Part shown: piece after piece, positions 12,280 to 24,919 of the stretch
Layout: every line of letters begins with the position of its first letter
Position numbering within the stretch: the stretch's first letter is position 1
Source of the DNA: Eumeta japonica
Lineage: Eukaryota; Arthropoda; Insecta; Lepidoptera; Psychidae
Direction: 5' to 3'
DNA length: 64,000 nt
Assembly (NCBI GenBank): GCA_005406025.1
Contig: BGZK01000290.1
Coordinates: 248,001-312,000 of the forward strand
The notes under the pieces: generated by a model
Databases searched by the model: none
What the model saw: only the letters and a program-made list of their open reading frames with translations
Told to the model about the DNA's origin: nothing
Translations under genes and position numbers: made by a program

Positions 12280-13299
12280 AATGAAGTTATCTATTTTTTA
12301 GGTTATTATGTTGCTACAAAGACCTCTTTTATACTTGTTTAAACCATTTTTATATGATTATATTAATTTATTCTCTTACTACATTATACTGCACAGTAGT
12401 CATACACTTGAGTAATTAAAATAAACAATCAAAATAGAACGCAATGTAAACCACGTACACTACGCACATACTAAATACATGTACACAGCACGCTATACAG
12501 AAATTGAAACCATCTGTTAATAAGATATATTGGTATAGACAGCTTAAAGTCGTGTGCATACTTTTCGTTCTATGTATACGTGTAGTGGCTGCGCGTGCAT
12601 CAGTGGGTGGGCGCGCACGGGCACAACACGTCATACTTATAACCTACAGATATCGTATTAGCATTAACACGTCACGTGACCGTGTTGGCCACGAATGCTT
12701 TTAAATTACACCCCATCCAACCTAATTAAAGAAGTTTTAATTAAAAAAAATTGTGACTTTTCCGATTATTGGAATATACGTGTGTATTCCAAACCACCAG
12801 ACTACCAATCTATCATTGGTATTGTATCAGGTTGCTTTAATTTTCAAATACTTATTGATATTGATCTCTGAACTATAACCGTATAAGTTGATTTCTTTGA
12901 TGAGACCTACGAATCAAGAATAACCATGTTTAGTGTTTTTTTGTATTTTTGACAGTGAAGGTAAGGTTAACAACGTTCGCCTTTTGAAACTGAATTCCAT
13001 TTTTTTCTTAGACCCAAATTTTACACAAAATTTTGTTGCAAGTTTTTTTTTTTTATAAATTACAATAATAACAATCTATAGCAACTGAGCAATATAAGCA
13101 ATATATTACCTTACCAATACATACTGTATTTCATTCATTTCTACAAAATCCTTTTCCACTAAAGCGTAATGTAGCACGTAAACAATATCAATAGACAAGG
13201 TAAGTATCCTATGATGTTGAACGTTGGAGAATACTTCAAAAACATAATTCCCATTGAATGATACCTTCCCGCACCATTTAATGCATTAAACGCAAGAAA
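12280..13299. other. Non-coding, no feature seen
   Basis: AT-rich. The antiparallel open frames at 12,416-12,704 are short and match nothing. Confidence 0.55.
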
Positions 13300-13600
13300 A
13301 TCCTGGGATCTGGCAGACGGCAGTCGGTGTAGACCACGGTTGATTTTTGCCATCTGCCTTGGCTACGTTCGCCGAGTGCCGACTGCGGGCGCCAATTATC
13401 TAAATTCGCGACAACGTACTGACATAATGAAGCGAAATTGCAAATAATTTGAGAACACGCTCAAAAAGCCATCGACCGAGCAACTTTTCCTAATTACAAC
13501 TCCGACTGAGCGAGTTTAGTTAATTAATTAATTTGTGTGTGATTATTTAAAGCCGGCTCTGGCACCGACAATTAGCCACGTACCGCAAGGGTATTCGTAA
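13300..13600. promoter_or_regulatory. CpG-bearing island with homeodomain-type AT motifs
   Basis: A moderately GC-rich block includes TTAATTAATTAATTT at 13,520-13,534, a form that homeodomain proteins bind, and TGATTATTTAAAGCC just after it. The mixture of CpG-rich and TAAT-rich sequence without open frames is typical of conserved non-coding DNA. Regulatory function is inference. Confidence 0.25.
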
Positions 13601-15364
13601 ATAAGCCTATATGTATGTGTTTCCTGCACAAAGGCTTCGTTAATGTTATTTAAGCATTTCCTTTCCAGTCCCTATTAATATTGTGCTACGAATAATCGGC
13701 GAAGAGGTTTTTATACGCACAAAAGGGCTCACACTGGATTCTCTTGTCGTATCTCTGAGATTATAATTGAATAATTTCACATGTAAATATAATTTTTAGG
13801 GTTTGAAATCGTAAACATTTGCAATATTATGAGTTGGAATAAAAACAATTTTAATTCTTCTGCCTTTTTTTTCGTATCAATCTAATAATATCAAGGATTT
13901 TTTAAATTTACAGAGCCAAAACTCTTCTAAGACTTTCTAAGTACTCAAATGATGAGGTAGAAGTATTATGTAATGGTAAGTGTCAGATTAATTATATATA
14001 AGTAGTAATAATGGAATAGCGTATAGCTCGAAGTAGAGTACTGGAATGGGCGGTCGTGCCGCTGTCGAGTGGCTGTCACGTTCGAATATTTTCTAGATAA
14101 AATGAAAGTGCGTTATTCCGGATTTATCGTAACGCAAGTAAAAAGTAACGTACGTGAAATGTCTAAATGTTTTGCTATCCTTTATGTTTTTAGGGTCGTC
14201 TGGTCACCGGTTTCCAAGTTACAAAGGATTAAGAAAAACTTATCTCTCGTCTTAGTATATTAAAAAGAATAATTCATGCAGCTTATAGACACAGTTATGT
14301 AGATAGAAATTATTGTGTCATAGATAACGCACATTTCGTTTATAATTTTGATTTTTCGAGTTACCTTCGCGTTTCTACTCATATTTCTGAAGTGAAAAAT
14401 TCTATAGGTAAGTTAAGCAATTTTCGGGTGAATAAAAATTTCCAGTTTCCTTCACCACGTCATTGCGCCACGGATGTTGAAATTTCAATGAAATCGTTTC
14501 AGTGTTGAGAATATTAGCACTGAAAAAAAATGTAGAACTGCTTCACCTTTAATCTAGTGAATGAATAAACAACATGCTGATTGAGATATTAATTAATCTA
14601 AAAAATATCTTTTTTAAGTCTAAAGTAATTTTGTTTACAATCTCTTTTACACGAGTATCTAAGTTTATGAAGTTAATACTTCTATTGCTTTAGGCGACCT
14701 TGGGATGGCTAAAATCCTATGAATTCACATCGCCGATGTGCTATAGCGGTATATTTTAAATTTAAATTTCAACATTACTGTTGTTTTATAATAATGTTTT
14801 GTTTCAATTAAAAAGCTTTGCAATTCTGACCTTAATATGCAAATCTACTTTTAATGAAAATTTACTGGGCTTACACGACCTATCACGTGATTTTATTAAT
14901 AAATAAACATATGAAAGTTTATATAATCGTTTGTCGGAATGCTGATAGATATGTAAATCAGATTAATATTAATTATTTTAATATACAAATTATGATCCGA
15001 TCGCATCCCAAAAAAAAATACTTATATTTGACGTTGGCAGTCCCCAATTATTCTCTAATTTTAATCCGTTTTCAGGCGAATCACTGTATTTTGTGCACAT
15101 TTTTCTAGTGACTTCGAATTCACAAGGGTAATTACGCTACGTTCATTATCTTCTATGTTTTGAGGATAACGCAAATTTAATATTTTCGTGTAAGTTCCAC
15201 AAAGATTTGTCATTTCTTGGTTATTGACTAACACAATCAAGACGAATATTCAAACATGCCAAAGTCTTCAAAGAAACAGGCGCATTTTAAACATGCGAAG
15301 ATAAACAAGAGTACAAACACATACATAACAGGATTGTAGTTTTAAGATAAGTACGCTCCTTCAC
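13601..15364. other. Non-coding, one possible micro-exon
   Basis: No gene is recognised. At 13,914-13,975 a 62-nt segment is bounded by a good acceptor (TTTAAATTTACAG) and a strong donor (GGTAAGTG at 13,976) and is open in one frame; its peptide is not recognisable. The rest is AT-rich. Confidence 0.45.
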
Positions 15365-15480
15365 GCCAACGCTTAAATTGGAAGTAGACCGGCCATGTGG
15401 TAGGCGTTCCGGACGACCGAAGCGTGAACTAAACGAGTCACCGCATAGGCAGACTCGAGTGGATAACACACAGCAGACCT
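15365..15480 (+). pseudogene. Possible RTE-type LINE C-terminal scrap
   Basis: One frame reads LKWK-stop-TGHVVGVPDDRS, resembling the LKWxWAGHVxRxPDDRW segment near the C terminus of RTE-type non-LTR retrotransposon proteins. The match is short and includes a stop, so this is a tentative call. Confidence 0.3.
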
Positions 15481-15672
15481 TAGAGTACTATGGGAATTTA
15501 TATAGATCAAATCAAATGAAAAATGGCTTTATTTCGTGGATAATAAGATTACACTTGAAATGCATAATACAAGATCCAGCTGCAGGATCAGAACGCTCAT
15601 CAAGTGTTCGCTAAAAACCTAATGTTTAAATAAATTGATGAATAGGAGAATATATATCTACCAGGATGCTTA

Positions 15673-15998
15673 TCAAAATGTGGCCGCAAACATTTTTGAT
15701 TAAAATTTTACTGATTGATTTTTCGGGAAAAATTTCATTCGCGTGTTTGCAAATGAAATGTCATCCACTTCACAGTTATACATTTTGAGGCCTTAAAAAA
15801 TCACGATTGCTGTTGCCCATATGACCGCACCGCATCGCAGCCAAGTGTAAACAGGTATGATTTTGTTACATTTTTACGTTCTCACGTACACTTATCATTT
15901 ATATACCAAATTAAAGCTATTTTTTTTCAGTTTATGATTATACACAGTTGCTTTAGAAAATCTGGCCGCAAACAAAGGTCACTGGCTGTTAAAGATGC
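15673..15998 (+). repeat. Unclassified ~325-bp dispersed repeat, copy 1
   Basis: Shares order and spacing of blocks with copy 2 at 17,713-18,036: TGGCCGC at the start, ATCCACTTCACAG, GTTGCCCA, CGCAGCCA, TTACATTTTTACG/TTACATTTATATG, AAATTAAAGCTA/AAATAAAAGCTA, TGGCCGCAAA and a final GCTGTTAAA. The start and end words are direct (not inverted) repeats exactly 282 bp apart (15,681 and 15,963). It encodes nothing obvious. It is unlike any LINE, SINE or MITE family I can name. Confidence 0.75.
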
Positions 15999-17527
15999 TA
16001 AATATTAAAGATAAATTGAAAGAGTTTTAGCGTTAGACGAGGATAGCCATTGCCGGGTGTACGACACTTTAGAGTCATTGCGCATGATTGAAAAGCTGAA
16101 GTCAAAAGCTATAAATTTATGTTAAAATTAGGTTTTTAGGTTTAAAACTCAAAATTCAAAGTTAGGTTAGGCTCAACATTACCACCTATTCCAAATGCGT
16201 ATTCAATTTAATAGGCTTAGAACGCTAGTATATGGATATGCACAGTGAGTACTCGAGAACAGCTCGGGCAACGCGAAAGCAGGGTGGCTAGTTACAAAAC
16301 AAAGAGCAGATATATGAAAATAAAAAATTCAATATGAATATTAAACTACAGAAATCATCAATACATGCCATTGACGCCGCTTTTTACCTATGCAGTGTAC
16401 ATTCCGACACAAGAAAACTGTATCCAAAAGAAAGGACCCTTAACTAAACATTTATATACAACCTTTATATTTATCAAATGTGATTAAAGTAGTAAAGGAC
16501 ATAAAATATATTATTATTGAAAATGCACAAAAATTCATAAATATCTACCTTAGGTGTCGCGCAACCTCTGAAATAACATTCGTAACACCTGCCATACAGA
16601 GGAAGTAGAACGAGAGACGGGGCAAAATGGCGTAGGCACACCTACCAACTCGACTCCCAAGATATTTCTGATGTTATTAATAGCATAAGTGTTATCGTAT
16701 TGAACCACGACGCCTACAATATTGCTTAGGGCATAGATATTTGTAAAAATAACACATTATATTACCGCTTGAAGTCACTTTTTGCAAAATTACTATATTA
16801 AAAGACCAAAATACCATTAAAAGTAACCCGGACGGAATTACACTACTTACAAAAAAAATGTCAAAACATTTTTTTGTAAACACTATACATATTTGTAAAT
16901 AGTGTAAATATTGTACAAAAATAATTGAAATGACTTTATGTATTAATGAAGTTTATTTATTAATTAAATTTACTTATTAATGAACATTATATATTAATAA
17001 ATTTACTTATTAAAGAAGTTTATTTATTATAGTGCATTTATTTATTTAAGGCACTTATCTTAATTGAAATCTATTTAAAGTGTGCTTATACTATAAAATG
17101 GAAATATAATTCTAATTAATCAAAAATATCGATTCAACTTTTCTAACTTTTCTTTATTTCAGAATAATATTCCTGACCTCCAATTCAACTTTCCTAATTT
17201 AACACCACCATAATTAAAATAATTTTCCAATACATTTACAGTTTATTAGCAAATTCAACGTTTTAAAAATAATTAGCGTTAGTAAGTCTCAATGTGAATA
17301 AGTAAACAATAACAACAAATAATTCGAGTGCAACGCGTTCGCCTCAAGTTATTATCGCCCTACCCCCGCCTCTTCGCCCCATCCCGAAAACAGGCATCTA
17401 TTCCTTTTTTGTACGTAAATACTAGAATATTGCTTAGCGCTCGAGCTGACGCCTCTTCTACGTCCGTTGACCAATATGTACAGACCCTAACTTCGGTTCG
17501 GTGAACAAAGTCTATTCCGTTAGGATA
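15999..17527. other. Non-coding between the two repeat copies
   Basis: Very AT-rich, with imperfect tandem TTTATTAATTAA-type runs at 16,940-17,040. A GC-richer part at 17,340-17,460 carries no open frame. No gene seen. Confidence 0.5.
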
Positions 17528-17690
17528 CTAGCTTTTAGCTATGGCTCCGCACGTGTGGATAGACAATGAATTCTTTCATCTTCTGTTTCGAACGATCTCT
17601 TTATCTACATCTGGTCTAAGATCGGACAGAGAGTTTGTTGCGTTCACTTTTAATTGAAATCTAATTTTTACATATATCTATGAATGGGGG
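17528..17690 (-). mobile_element. Helitron-like 3' terminus remnant
   Basis: Read on the minus strand the sequence ends CACACGTGCGGAGCCATAGC then AAAAG and CTAG followed by T (17,528-17,531). Many lepidopteran Helitrons end in a GC-rich hairpin region, a short A-rich run and CTAG, with insertion between A and T. The hairpin is degenerate here and the 5' end is not found. Confidence 0.4.
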
Positions 17691-17712
17691 GATATATTTT
17701 GGCCACGTTGCC

Positions 17713-18036
17713 TCTCAAAACGTGGCCGCTAATATTTGTCATTGAAATAATTTGGATTTTTCCAAAAAAAAATCATTGACTTGTATTTTAAATAAAATAT
17801 AATCCACTTCACAGAAATATATGCAAAGAACTTTAAAAAGTTGTGGTCGTTATTGCCCACTTGGGTGCTAACTCTTCGCAGCCAGTTGCAAAGAGATATT
17901 ACTTTTTTACATTTATATGTACGCGATGTGTATTTGTTATGAAAATATCAAATAAAAGCTAATTTTTTTCTGTGTATGACGAAATACTTCTACCTATGTA
18001 ACAGTGGCCGCAAATAGGGGTTGCTAGCTGTTAAAA
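17713..18036 (+). repeat. Unclassified ~325-bp dispersed repeat, copy 2
   Basis: Second copy of the unit at 15,673-15,998, clearly diverged but with the same block order and with TGGCCGCTAA (17,723) and TGGCCGCAAA (18,005) again exactly 282 bp apart. Upstream it is joined to an inverted repeat, GGCCACGTT at 17,701-17,709 against AACGTGGCC at 17,719-17,727. Confidence 0.75.
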
Positions 18037-18799
18037 ATATATTAGAATGAAAAAAAGCTCACGCGCAACATCGCTCATCGGACTGGAACCAACGGCGTTA
18101 ACGGTAACAGGACTTTATATTCCTCAAAAAAACAATGTAATTAATAAATTTTGGAGGGGCTGACTCGGGTGGTTACAAAGAAGAACGACTTTAAGTCTGA
18201 AACAAAGAATAAGGCGCTAAATACGCCCTCTGGAGTCCTTATTAGGCGACCTAGCAACAAAACGATCATTATTTGAACACTACTACTTTTCACAGTCGTC
18301 CGCGTTTTCGTTTCAGTACAATAGTAGTACAATGGCTATTGGCCATGATGCGCGGTCTCCACTCAATCATCTGAGACACGTGTGCATTGACGCTAGCAGA
18401 AAACAGAAAATTATTAATAAAAATGCGATGAACTACATGTTTAAAACAATAATAATTACACAAATTATTATTAGAGCAAAAGCATAAATTTTCGAACAAT
18501 TATTACGTAGATCATTATAAGAGCAAACACAAGAGGATAACTTTTTGAAACAAAAATGACAAGAATCTTCACGATTGTTATCACTTATACAAACATTTGT
18601 ATCATTGTAACTAATATCGCGGCAGTTAAATGGTATCTTTGCTAAGGCACACTATTTATTTTTATTCACTAGGTTTTTTCAAGAATTAAGCGTTTGTTCT
18701 GAAGACGTATTTACGGTCGTGAATGGCGACGCACAAGGCTTCAGCTGACTCGTCGACCGGTTGGACGATCTCGCCGGATACATCAGTCGAATAAAATGA
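18037..18799. other. Non-coding; possible decayed continuation of the gag element
   Basis: Lies downstream (on the minus strand) of the gag remnant and might once have held protease/pol, but no protease DTG or RT motif can be read. Short open frames on the minus strand (18,141-18,499) match nothing. Confidence 0.45.
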
Positions 18800-19868
18800 C
18801 TTGTTTGTTTGCATTTCGGGCAATTAGATATTACAACGCCTCTCCCTCCACAGCCTTAACATTGTTTTTCCATAATTATTATTATGCCGAGGCAGCGTAG
18901 AAGGTAATAATTGTTTAGATGATTTGCGCTATTCGTCTTTGGAATGGCCGTATTTTGGTAGCAAGTTCCGTCTCGCGGTTCGTACTCACAAGACGGTTTC
19001 GGTTGACCACCATCGGGCGGGAGGCCCCTGCAGGCTCCGATGAACTTGTGATGGATATCGACGGCGGCGACTTTTCATCAGCTATTTGGAGACGGCGTGT
19101 AACGATCACGTGGACGGCTGAGATCGCTTGCTAATAAACATTTTATTAGAAATCGGCGCACTTTGTCTGTCAGTTGTCGATGGGTTGAACGGTGCGATGG
19201 CGTTATTCAACCTCATGTATAGAATCTTCGACGTTCCTAGCGCGACGTACTAAATCATCAAAAGAGACGACCGAATCGCGTGTTAGACGTCTTATTATAC
19301 ATTTATGTAGGTGGCTATATACGATATCAATCTCCGCTTTCTCTGTAATTTTCGCCTAGTGGTAATTCAGCAAGAAGCGCTCGTGCTCTAGCGACCTATC
19401 CGTCCGTATTCTCATCCCCTTGTTCGCGTGAGAACAGCTCCCGATTGATACGGTGTGGGGGGCGACGGTCGCCCTTAAACCTGCCCACCATGTCGCGGCC
19501 TCGTGCGTCAGGAGCATGCTCATACCTTTTAAGGCGTCGATGTCAGATGTGTTGGCGCAGTCGTTATATGCTTCGATTTCATCAATAAATGCATCAACCG
19601 ACGCATCCCTAGTATTCTAAAACATCGTAGAACATTGTGAGAAGTTTCATCCGGCGCTGTCAAACGGCGATGAATATGATGAATCACAGTAACTTTGACC
19701 CTAAGTATGCGCAGCAGTTAAGATTTCAAGGGATTTCTCAAACTTTCGCTCGTATGATTCCGCTTGGGCTTGCTGCACTGACCGTATTAGTGAAGCGAGA
19801 GTTTGTTGGAGAAAATTAACATATGCGTTTTCCTTTACTTCGCCTAAGGACTTACGCCGGCGCGGCAT
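18800..19868 (-). pseudogene. Ty3/gypsy-type gag remnant (capsid plus zinc knuckle)
   Basis: Read right to left from an ATG at 19,868-19,866, the first frame is a basic, Gln-rich N-terminal segment with QQAQAESYERKFEKSLEIL-like heptad character, ended by a stop. A capsid-like region follows at about 19,615-19,200, with VDAFIDEIEAYNDCA, then MLLTHEAATWWAG, the tail LFSREQGDENTD in another frame, and later FDDLVRRARNVED. A CX2CX9CX2C zinc knuckle with a stop inside it is at 18,861-18,811. At least two frameshifts and several stops break it. The order coiled N-terminus, capsid, knuckle is the Gag layout of Ty3/gypsy retrotransposons in Lepidoptera; domesticated Arc-like capsid genes share this fold, but the breaks argue against a living host gene. 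No pol, protease or LTR could be identified. Confidence 0.75.
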
Positions 19869-21462
19869 GTCTATCAGTTAACGGTTACTTTTCGAACTGC
19901 ACAACATAATTCACAGCATTGACAGAATTAGTGAAATTTATTAAAACCCCAAAACTGTTGAGCTCTCATTTGTAGGGGTCAGCTCAGGGTTTCTTTAAAT
20001 GTATTTAAAATTATATAACAACACATTTATTCTGAAATACAAAATCAAGTTATCTTTTCTTTATAACATTACAAAAAAATGTAGTGTTTACAAAAAATAA
20101 AAGATATTATTAGATATATTAAACAGATAATGTTTGAAAATATTTTGAAATACGATAGTTTTAGATGTACAAATTAAAGAAAACATTGAAAAAGCAATAA
20201 AAAATTAATAAAACCTGCATTACATTTTCGTGCGATTATTAAAAATCTGGTACCATATTGGTTTTAGGAAGTCATCTAAAATCCAGTCATTATTTTCCGG
20301 GCTAAACTTAATACAATCCGGCTCAGTGACATTTAGAAACATCTAATAAATATTTTTTTGTTTTTATAGATTTTTTACGCAACAATTTTCTTTTATAGAT
20401 TTTCAAAACGCAGAATGCGAATCTATTTCAAATGTTTTATTTTTTCCATAAATTTTTATTGTTTTTTTTTGTGACATACATTTTATTAAAATGATAAATC
20501 TTACGACATTTCCACTTTCACAGTTTACGTGGCCGTGCACAAGGCACGTAAACGCTTTGACAACTTCAATTTTACTTCCATCAAAAATTCCATTCGGATT
20601 AATCAATGACGCTCAAACTTGTTGAATTTTAACCACTAGTAACCCCCTATTAGCGGCCCCTTTTCAATAGACAAAGGTATTCCATTATACAGAGAAAAAA
20701 AAATAGATTTAATTTGATATCTAAGTAATGAATATACGTCATGAACGAATAAAATGTAACATAGTAATAACGGCTGCAAAGAAGTTGTGTCCAAGTGCCC
20801 AATAGCAGACATAACTATTTATTGTCATGTTTCATTTATAGCATGTAAATGAAATTTTTCCAAAATCTCAATTGATATCATTTTAATTTAAAATACTAGC
20901 GAGCCACATTTTGATAGGCAACTTGGCAAAAACATATTATCCCATTCATAAAAATAATTCAAAGTTAGATTTGGATTAAAAGCTAGATGTAAGTAATAAG
21001 CTCGCGGCCGGATCTTTTACTAATCGAAAGTACGTCCGACGGGAATCGATACATGTAAATAACTCATGAGAAACCGACATATGTTTGCATCAAAGGTATT
21101 TTCCAAAAATGGAGAGGGGGCCGTGAGAGAAATGTAATATAAAAGAAAGCGACCATTTTAAATATTTTTTTTATGTCTCTCTGTTTGCGCACATCTTTGA
21201 AATTTGTCAACAGTTTTTAATACGGTTTTCACGAGTAGATAAAGCTTTGTACGAAGCAGAACATAAGCTTTTTTTTTTTCATTTAAATCGGATCTTAGTA
21301 AAAAAGTTATGCTCAAAAGTTAACCTCTTTTATACGTGTAAATCAAAAAGTTACAAAATAAAAAAGGTAAAAAAATAGCGTCGAAAACCTATAGACGTTG
21401 CAATACAAACAAACAAAAAGGTTAAAAAAAAAACCGAAACTGTTTCAAAACTGACTGTTTCC
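19869..21462. other. Non-coding, no gene seen
   Basis: AT-rich. If the gag remnant had a 5' LTR it should lie here, but without a second LTR no boundary can be drawn. A segment at 21,040-21,360 (starting CTCATGAGAAACCGACATAT) has the look of a dispersed repeat, but no second copy is in the window. Confidence 0.5.
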
Positions 21463-22125
21463 ATAGTCTGATGTCGTATGGAATCATGCTCTGGGGAAAC
21501 GCCGCGGATATTCATAGAATTTTCGTGCTGCAGAAGCGGGCCGTTCGCGCAATTTACAAGCTCGGACTTCTTGCATCTCTTAGAGATAAGTTTAAGGGAA
21601 ATTGGAATCTTAACCCTAGCATCTCAACTCATTTATGAAAATTTATTATATATAAAAAAAAATTATAAATGTTTAAAAGAAATAGTAGTAAATAAACTGT
21701 TTGACTGACTGATGTTAGTCGACTAAGTAAGTCACAAATTCATTTAGTAGGCTCTGTGTGCACATATTCAATAAGGTTCCTATGGATATACAACATTTAC
21801 CCCTACATAAATTTAATAGTGTTATTAAACAATCACTCAGTAAAAAAGGGTATTATACAATTTCTGAATATTTAGAAGACAAATATCCATGGGCATAAGC
21901 GGCTCGACTTCTTACCGGGCTGTTTCATTCTTAATGGTCTTGTATTTGTTTTGGCTATTTATGTGCAAATTAGAAAAGAGCTACCCTTAAGTTTCTTGCT
22001 CGTTCTTCTTGAGGGAAAACTGCCTTCCGAACGAGCGGTAAAGTGTAAATTTGCAAAAAGTTATGACTATTTCAAGTGTTATTTTGTAACCTATGAAATA
22101 AAGATATATTAAATTTAATTTGAAT
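21463..22125 (+). pseudogene. Non-LTR retrotransposon 3' end (RT C-terminus and tail)
   Basis: The first frame reads LMSYGIMLWGNAADIHRIF then LQKRAVRAIYKLG, a conserved block downstream of the RT thumb in Jockey/CR1-like elements. After a frameshift it gives EIGILTLASQLIYENLLY (21,590-21,650), and at 21,765-21,895 VHIFNKVPMDIQHLPLHKF and KKGYYTISEYLEDKYPW. A 3' untranslated part follows to about 22,125, ending in AATAAAG and a TTTAATTTGAATTTGAA tail. It is 5'-truncated, as expected of an abortive target-primed insertion. The same family is seen at 34,850-35,097 and 42,425-42,840. Confidence 0.85.
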
Positions 22126-22169
22126 TTGAAAACCTTTTACTAGACCTTCTGGTCACGACACATTCAACT

Positions 22170-22345
22170 TGTTGAAAAGAAGAGAAATGAAATTGAAAAC
22201 GGGATCAAAGTCGAAGCCGAGTGTGAAACCGGAATTAGAATCAAGAATGCGATCGGTATCAAAATCAGGAACAATTGCGGGAGCAGAATTGAAGGCAGGA
22301 ACGAGAATGAGATTTACCTGGGAGTAAAATCGTTTAATAGGAACT
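22170..22345 (+). repeat. Degenerate purine-rich hexamer array
   Basis: Purine-rich run organised in six-base steps, most ending in TC, CC, AC or TT (for example GGGATC, AAAGTC, GAAGCC, GAAACC, AGAATC, GCGATC, GGTATC, AAAATC). The period is kept across more than twenty steps although individual units vary. The complementary pattern occurs at 49,540-49,735 and briefly at 50,140-50,210. It lies just downstream of the LINE tail. Confidence 0.65.
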
Positions 22346-22779
22346 AAAAAAAAGTAACATAAAACGCAGCAAAGCCGCGGACGGAAACATAAATGATGTA
22401 TGAATTTATTATAGGTCTACTCCGGCAGAATCTTGAAACGAGAGCTAGTCTTAGTATTAATGTTAACATTTACGATGTCATCCTTTTATGTGTCCCTATT
22501 TTAGCGCACCTAAGACTCACACTAAAACATGATAGTTACTGCATATTGCTAAAATTGATTAATTTTATAAGTTGCATCGACATCATTTAGCTAACATAAG
22601 CAAATGTATACTAATACTTGACCAGATAAACGGACAGACGGACAGAGGAACTTTATGTATCTATAGATAAACATAATTGATTTTTATAACAATAAATACT
22701 TGAAGCAACATAAAATGCTATGTGTTATTTAATCCCTTATAATAACGTGAAATAGGTCGGTCGCACCGACTGAAAATTT

Positions 22780-23010
22780 TATTGAGGCGCTGCTATAAAG
22801 AACGCCGCGAAAGAAATATTTCCCGGGTCCGGAGCCTTTTGGGAATTGCGAATATCACGGCGCGGTCAGGACGATATCTCTCGTAACGGCCGCGCCGGCC
22901 GATGGCGCATCACGTTAACGAGCGGGCACAGCCCACCCCTGCCCACCTGCCGGGCTGGACACGGACACCCCGCGCCCCGCACGAGCAGCGCCGGCCGCTC
23001 GGACCCGGCG
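22780..23010. promoter_or_regulatory. CpG-rich island
   Basis: Strongly GC-rich (GGCCGCGCCGGCC at about 22,888, then CCCCGCGCCCCGCACGAGCA) in AT-rich flanks, followed by a return to AT-rich DNA at about 23,020. Open frames on both strands (65-72 codons) reflect base composition. Regulatory or untranslated-exon identity is only inferred. Confidence 0.3.
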
Positions 23011-24919
23011 CGGCTCGTAAATAGTGCGATTAGGTTCTGTGATGTTTGATCTGAATAAATTTCGTTCAAACATAAACTGATCAAAGTTGGTCGTTAGTTA
23101 ATTTTCATGGTGCCTCGCTCATGAACAGGCTTATTAAAACTTATTATAACATTTAAACTTATAGAAATACAATGTTATTCAACATAATCTGCAGAAACAC
23201 TATCATTGGGAACTAAAATAATTTTGCACCGATTCAGAAACTTGAGGTTTATTGAAAGTAAACTTCTTTGAGCACCTAAAGAGAAAATTAAATACAACTT
23301 TAAAATTAAACTAATTAAAGTATTAAAAAACGCCACATTCTCCGGCCATATTTATCCGGCACGTACTTCCGTCACGAGCTCCTAGATTGTGTTGAATGTA
23401 AAACATATATTTCCTATTGTAGCTACTCTAAACAAAAGCATATAACAAGTATTGTATTAATATAAACGTAGTTGAATAATGATTACAAAAAATATAAATA
23501 ATAAAATAATCTTATTGTTTGTATATACTTGCCTCTCCAATAAAATAGCTTTTATCTATCAACCTTATTTATCTTAATTATTTTAAACTTCAAGTAAAAT
23601 TAAAGTAATATGCAAACCTAAAGAAATTTCAACTCTAATGCGTCCACATTAACACATGCACGATTTTTTTTAAAGATCCATACTTCAATCTATTAAATCA
23701 ATGCGAGCGTTACAATCAATAACACAATCATACGCCTTTCTTACATAAGCTGGACTTTGATAATTTGAATTTCCTATCAATAAATTCTGCTATTTTCTAA
23801 AGAGCTCTGTTGAAAAAAAAACAAATACAGTCCCTCTATAAAATGATTTTTAACCCTTGACAATCAAAATCTGGGAATTGTGAACATATTTTGGTACTTT
23901 TATATTCAGTGTGATTTAGAGAGTACATTAGTGTTTTTTCATACTACATTATGATTTCGTTAGTATACATGAAATAAACAATAACAGTATTGTATTTGCT
24001 GAAGTGAGCTCTATTATACATACAACTTATTATAAATAAATAGAATCACACTCTTTGATAAAAAAAATTATACTAATCTCAGCGGTTTTCCCTCAAAGGA
24101 AGATACCGTATGATGTTATGTTACGAAAATGGCTAAAGCAAACCAATCGCAACATCACAGTATGAACTTATCGCCTTATTTTTTTAACTAGTTAATGCCT
24201 AAAAACACAATTCCGCTAACTAAATTTAGTACACCATCTATCTCCAATTCTTAAACCGGCGTCGATTTCTCGGACGTTGGACAAAGTAAATTTTGGACAT
24301 TATTTTATAAAGGTGACGTTGCTGATATTGAGTTAGGAGTATCGAAAATGAACAAAACTCAATAGCCAATTATTCTTTACGCGTTCCTAAGAAAATGAAA
24401 AAAAATAGGGTATTGATAAGAAAAACTCGAAGAGTAGCGTCACAAAAACAAAGTCAGTAGAAATTGAAATCGGTATAGTAGCTGTCACTTATGTCCCGCA
24501 AAGTCTTCGACCCCGTCTTTGCACATCGAGACGAGAGTTCACGAGAGGAACAAGAGGGTAAAATAAAGCCTTTTTCGGAGTGCCCTTCGCGGTAACACCT
24601 CGTACGACGCGCCATTTCACCTTTCCTCTGCCCGTCCATCACATAATAAGTTTTTCGCCTCAAATCAACGCAAGCTATTATTACATAACGAGAATATTGC
24701 AATTCCCTTACTCATACAAGCGGTATGCTGATAACTGAAGGGTTATTGTTCCACATTATTTAGATGTAGAAATATTCCTAAGTCAGGCTACCACGAATTT
24801 CTACGACTTATCGCAATTACATTGATTTTTCTATATAAAACATAGACAAACAAAAAAAAACAGATTTTTCTTAACGTGTGTCAGTTTTATATCACCTTAT
24901 TTTTAATGATATACCCAAG
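23011..24919. other. Non-coding, no feature seen
   Basis: AT-rich. The open frame at 24,454-24,702 (minus, 82 codons) matches nothing known to me. Confidence 0.55.
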
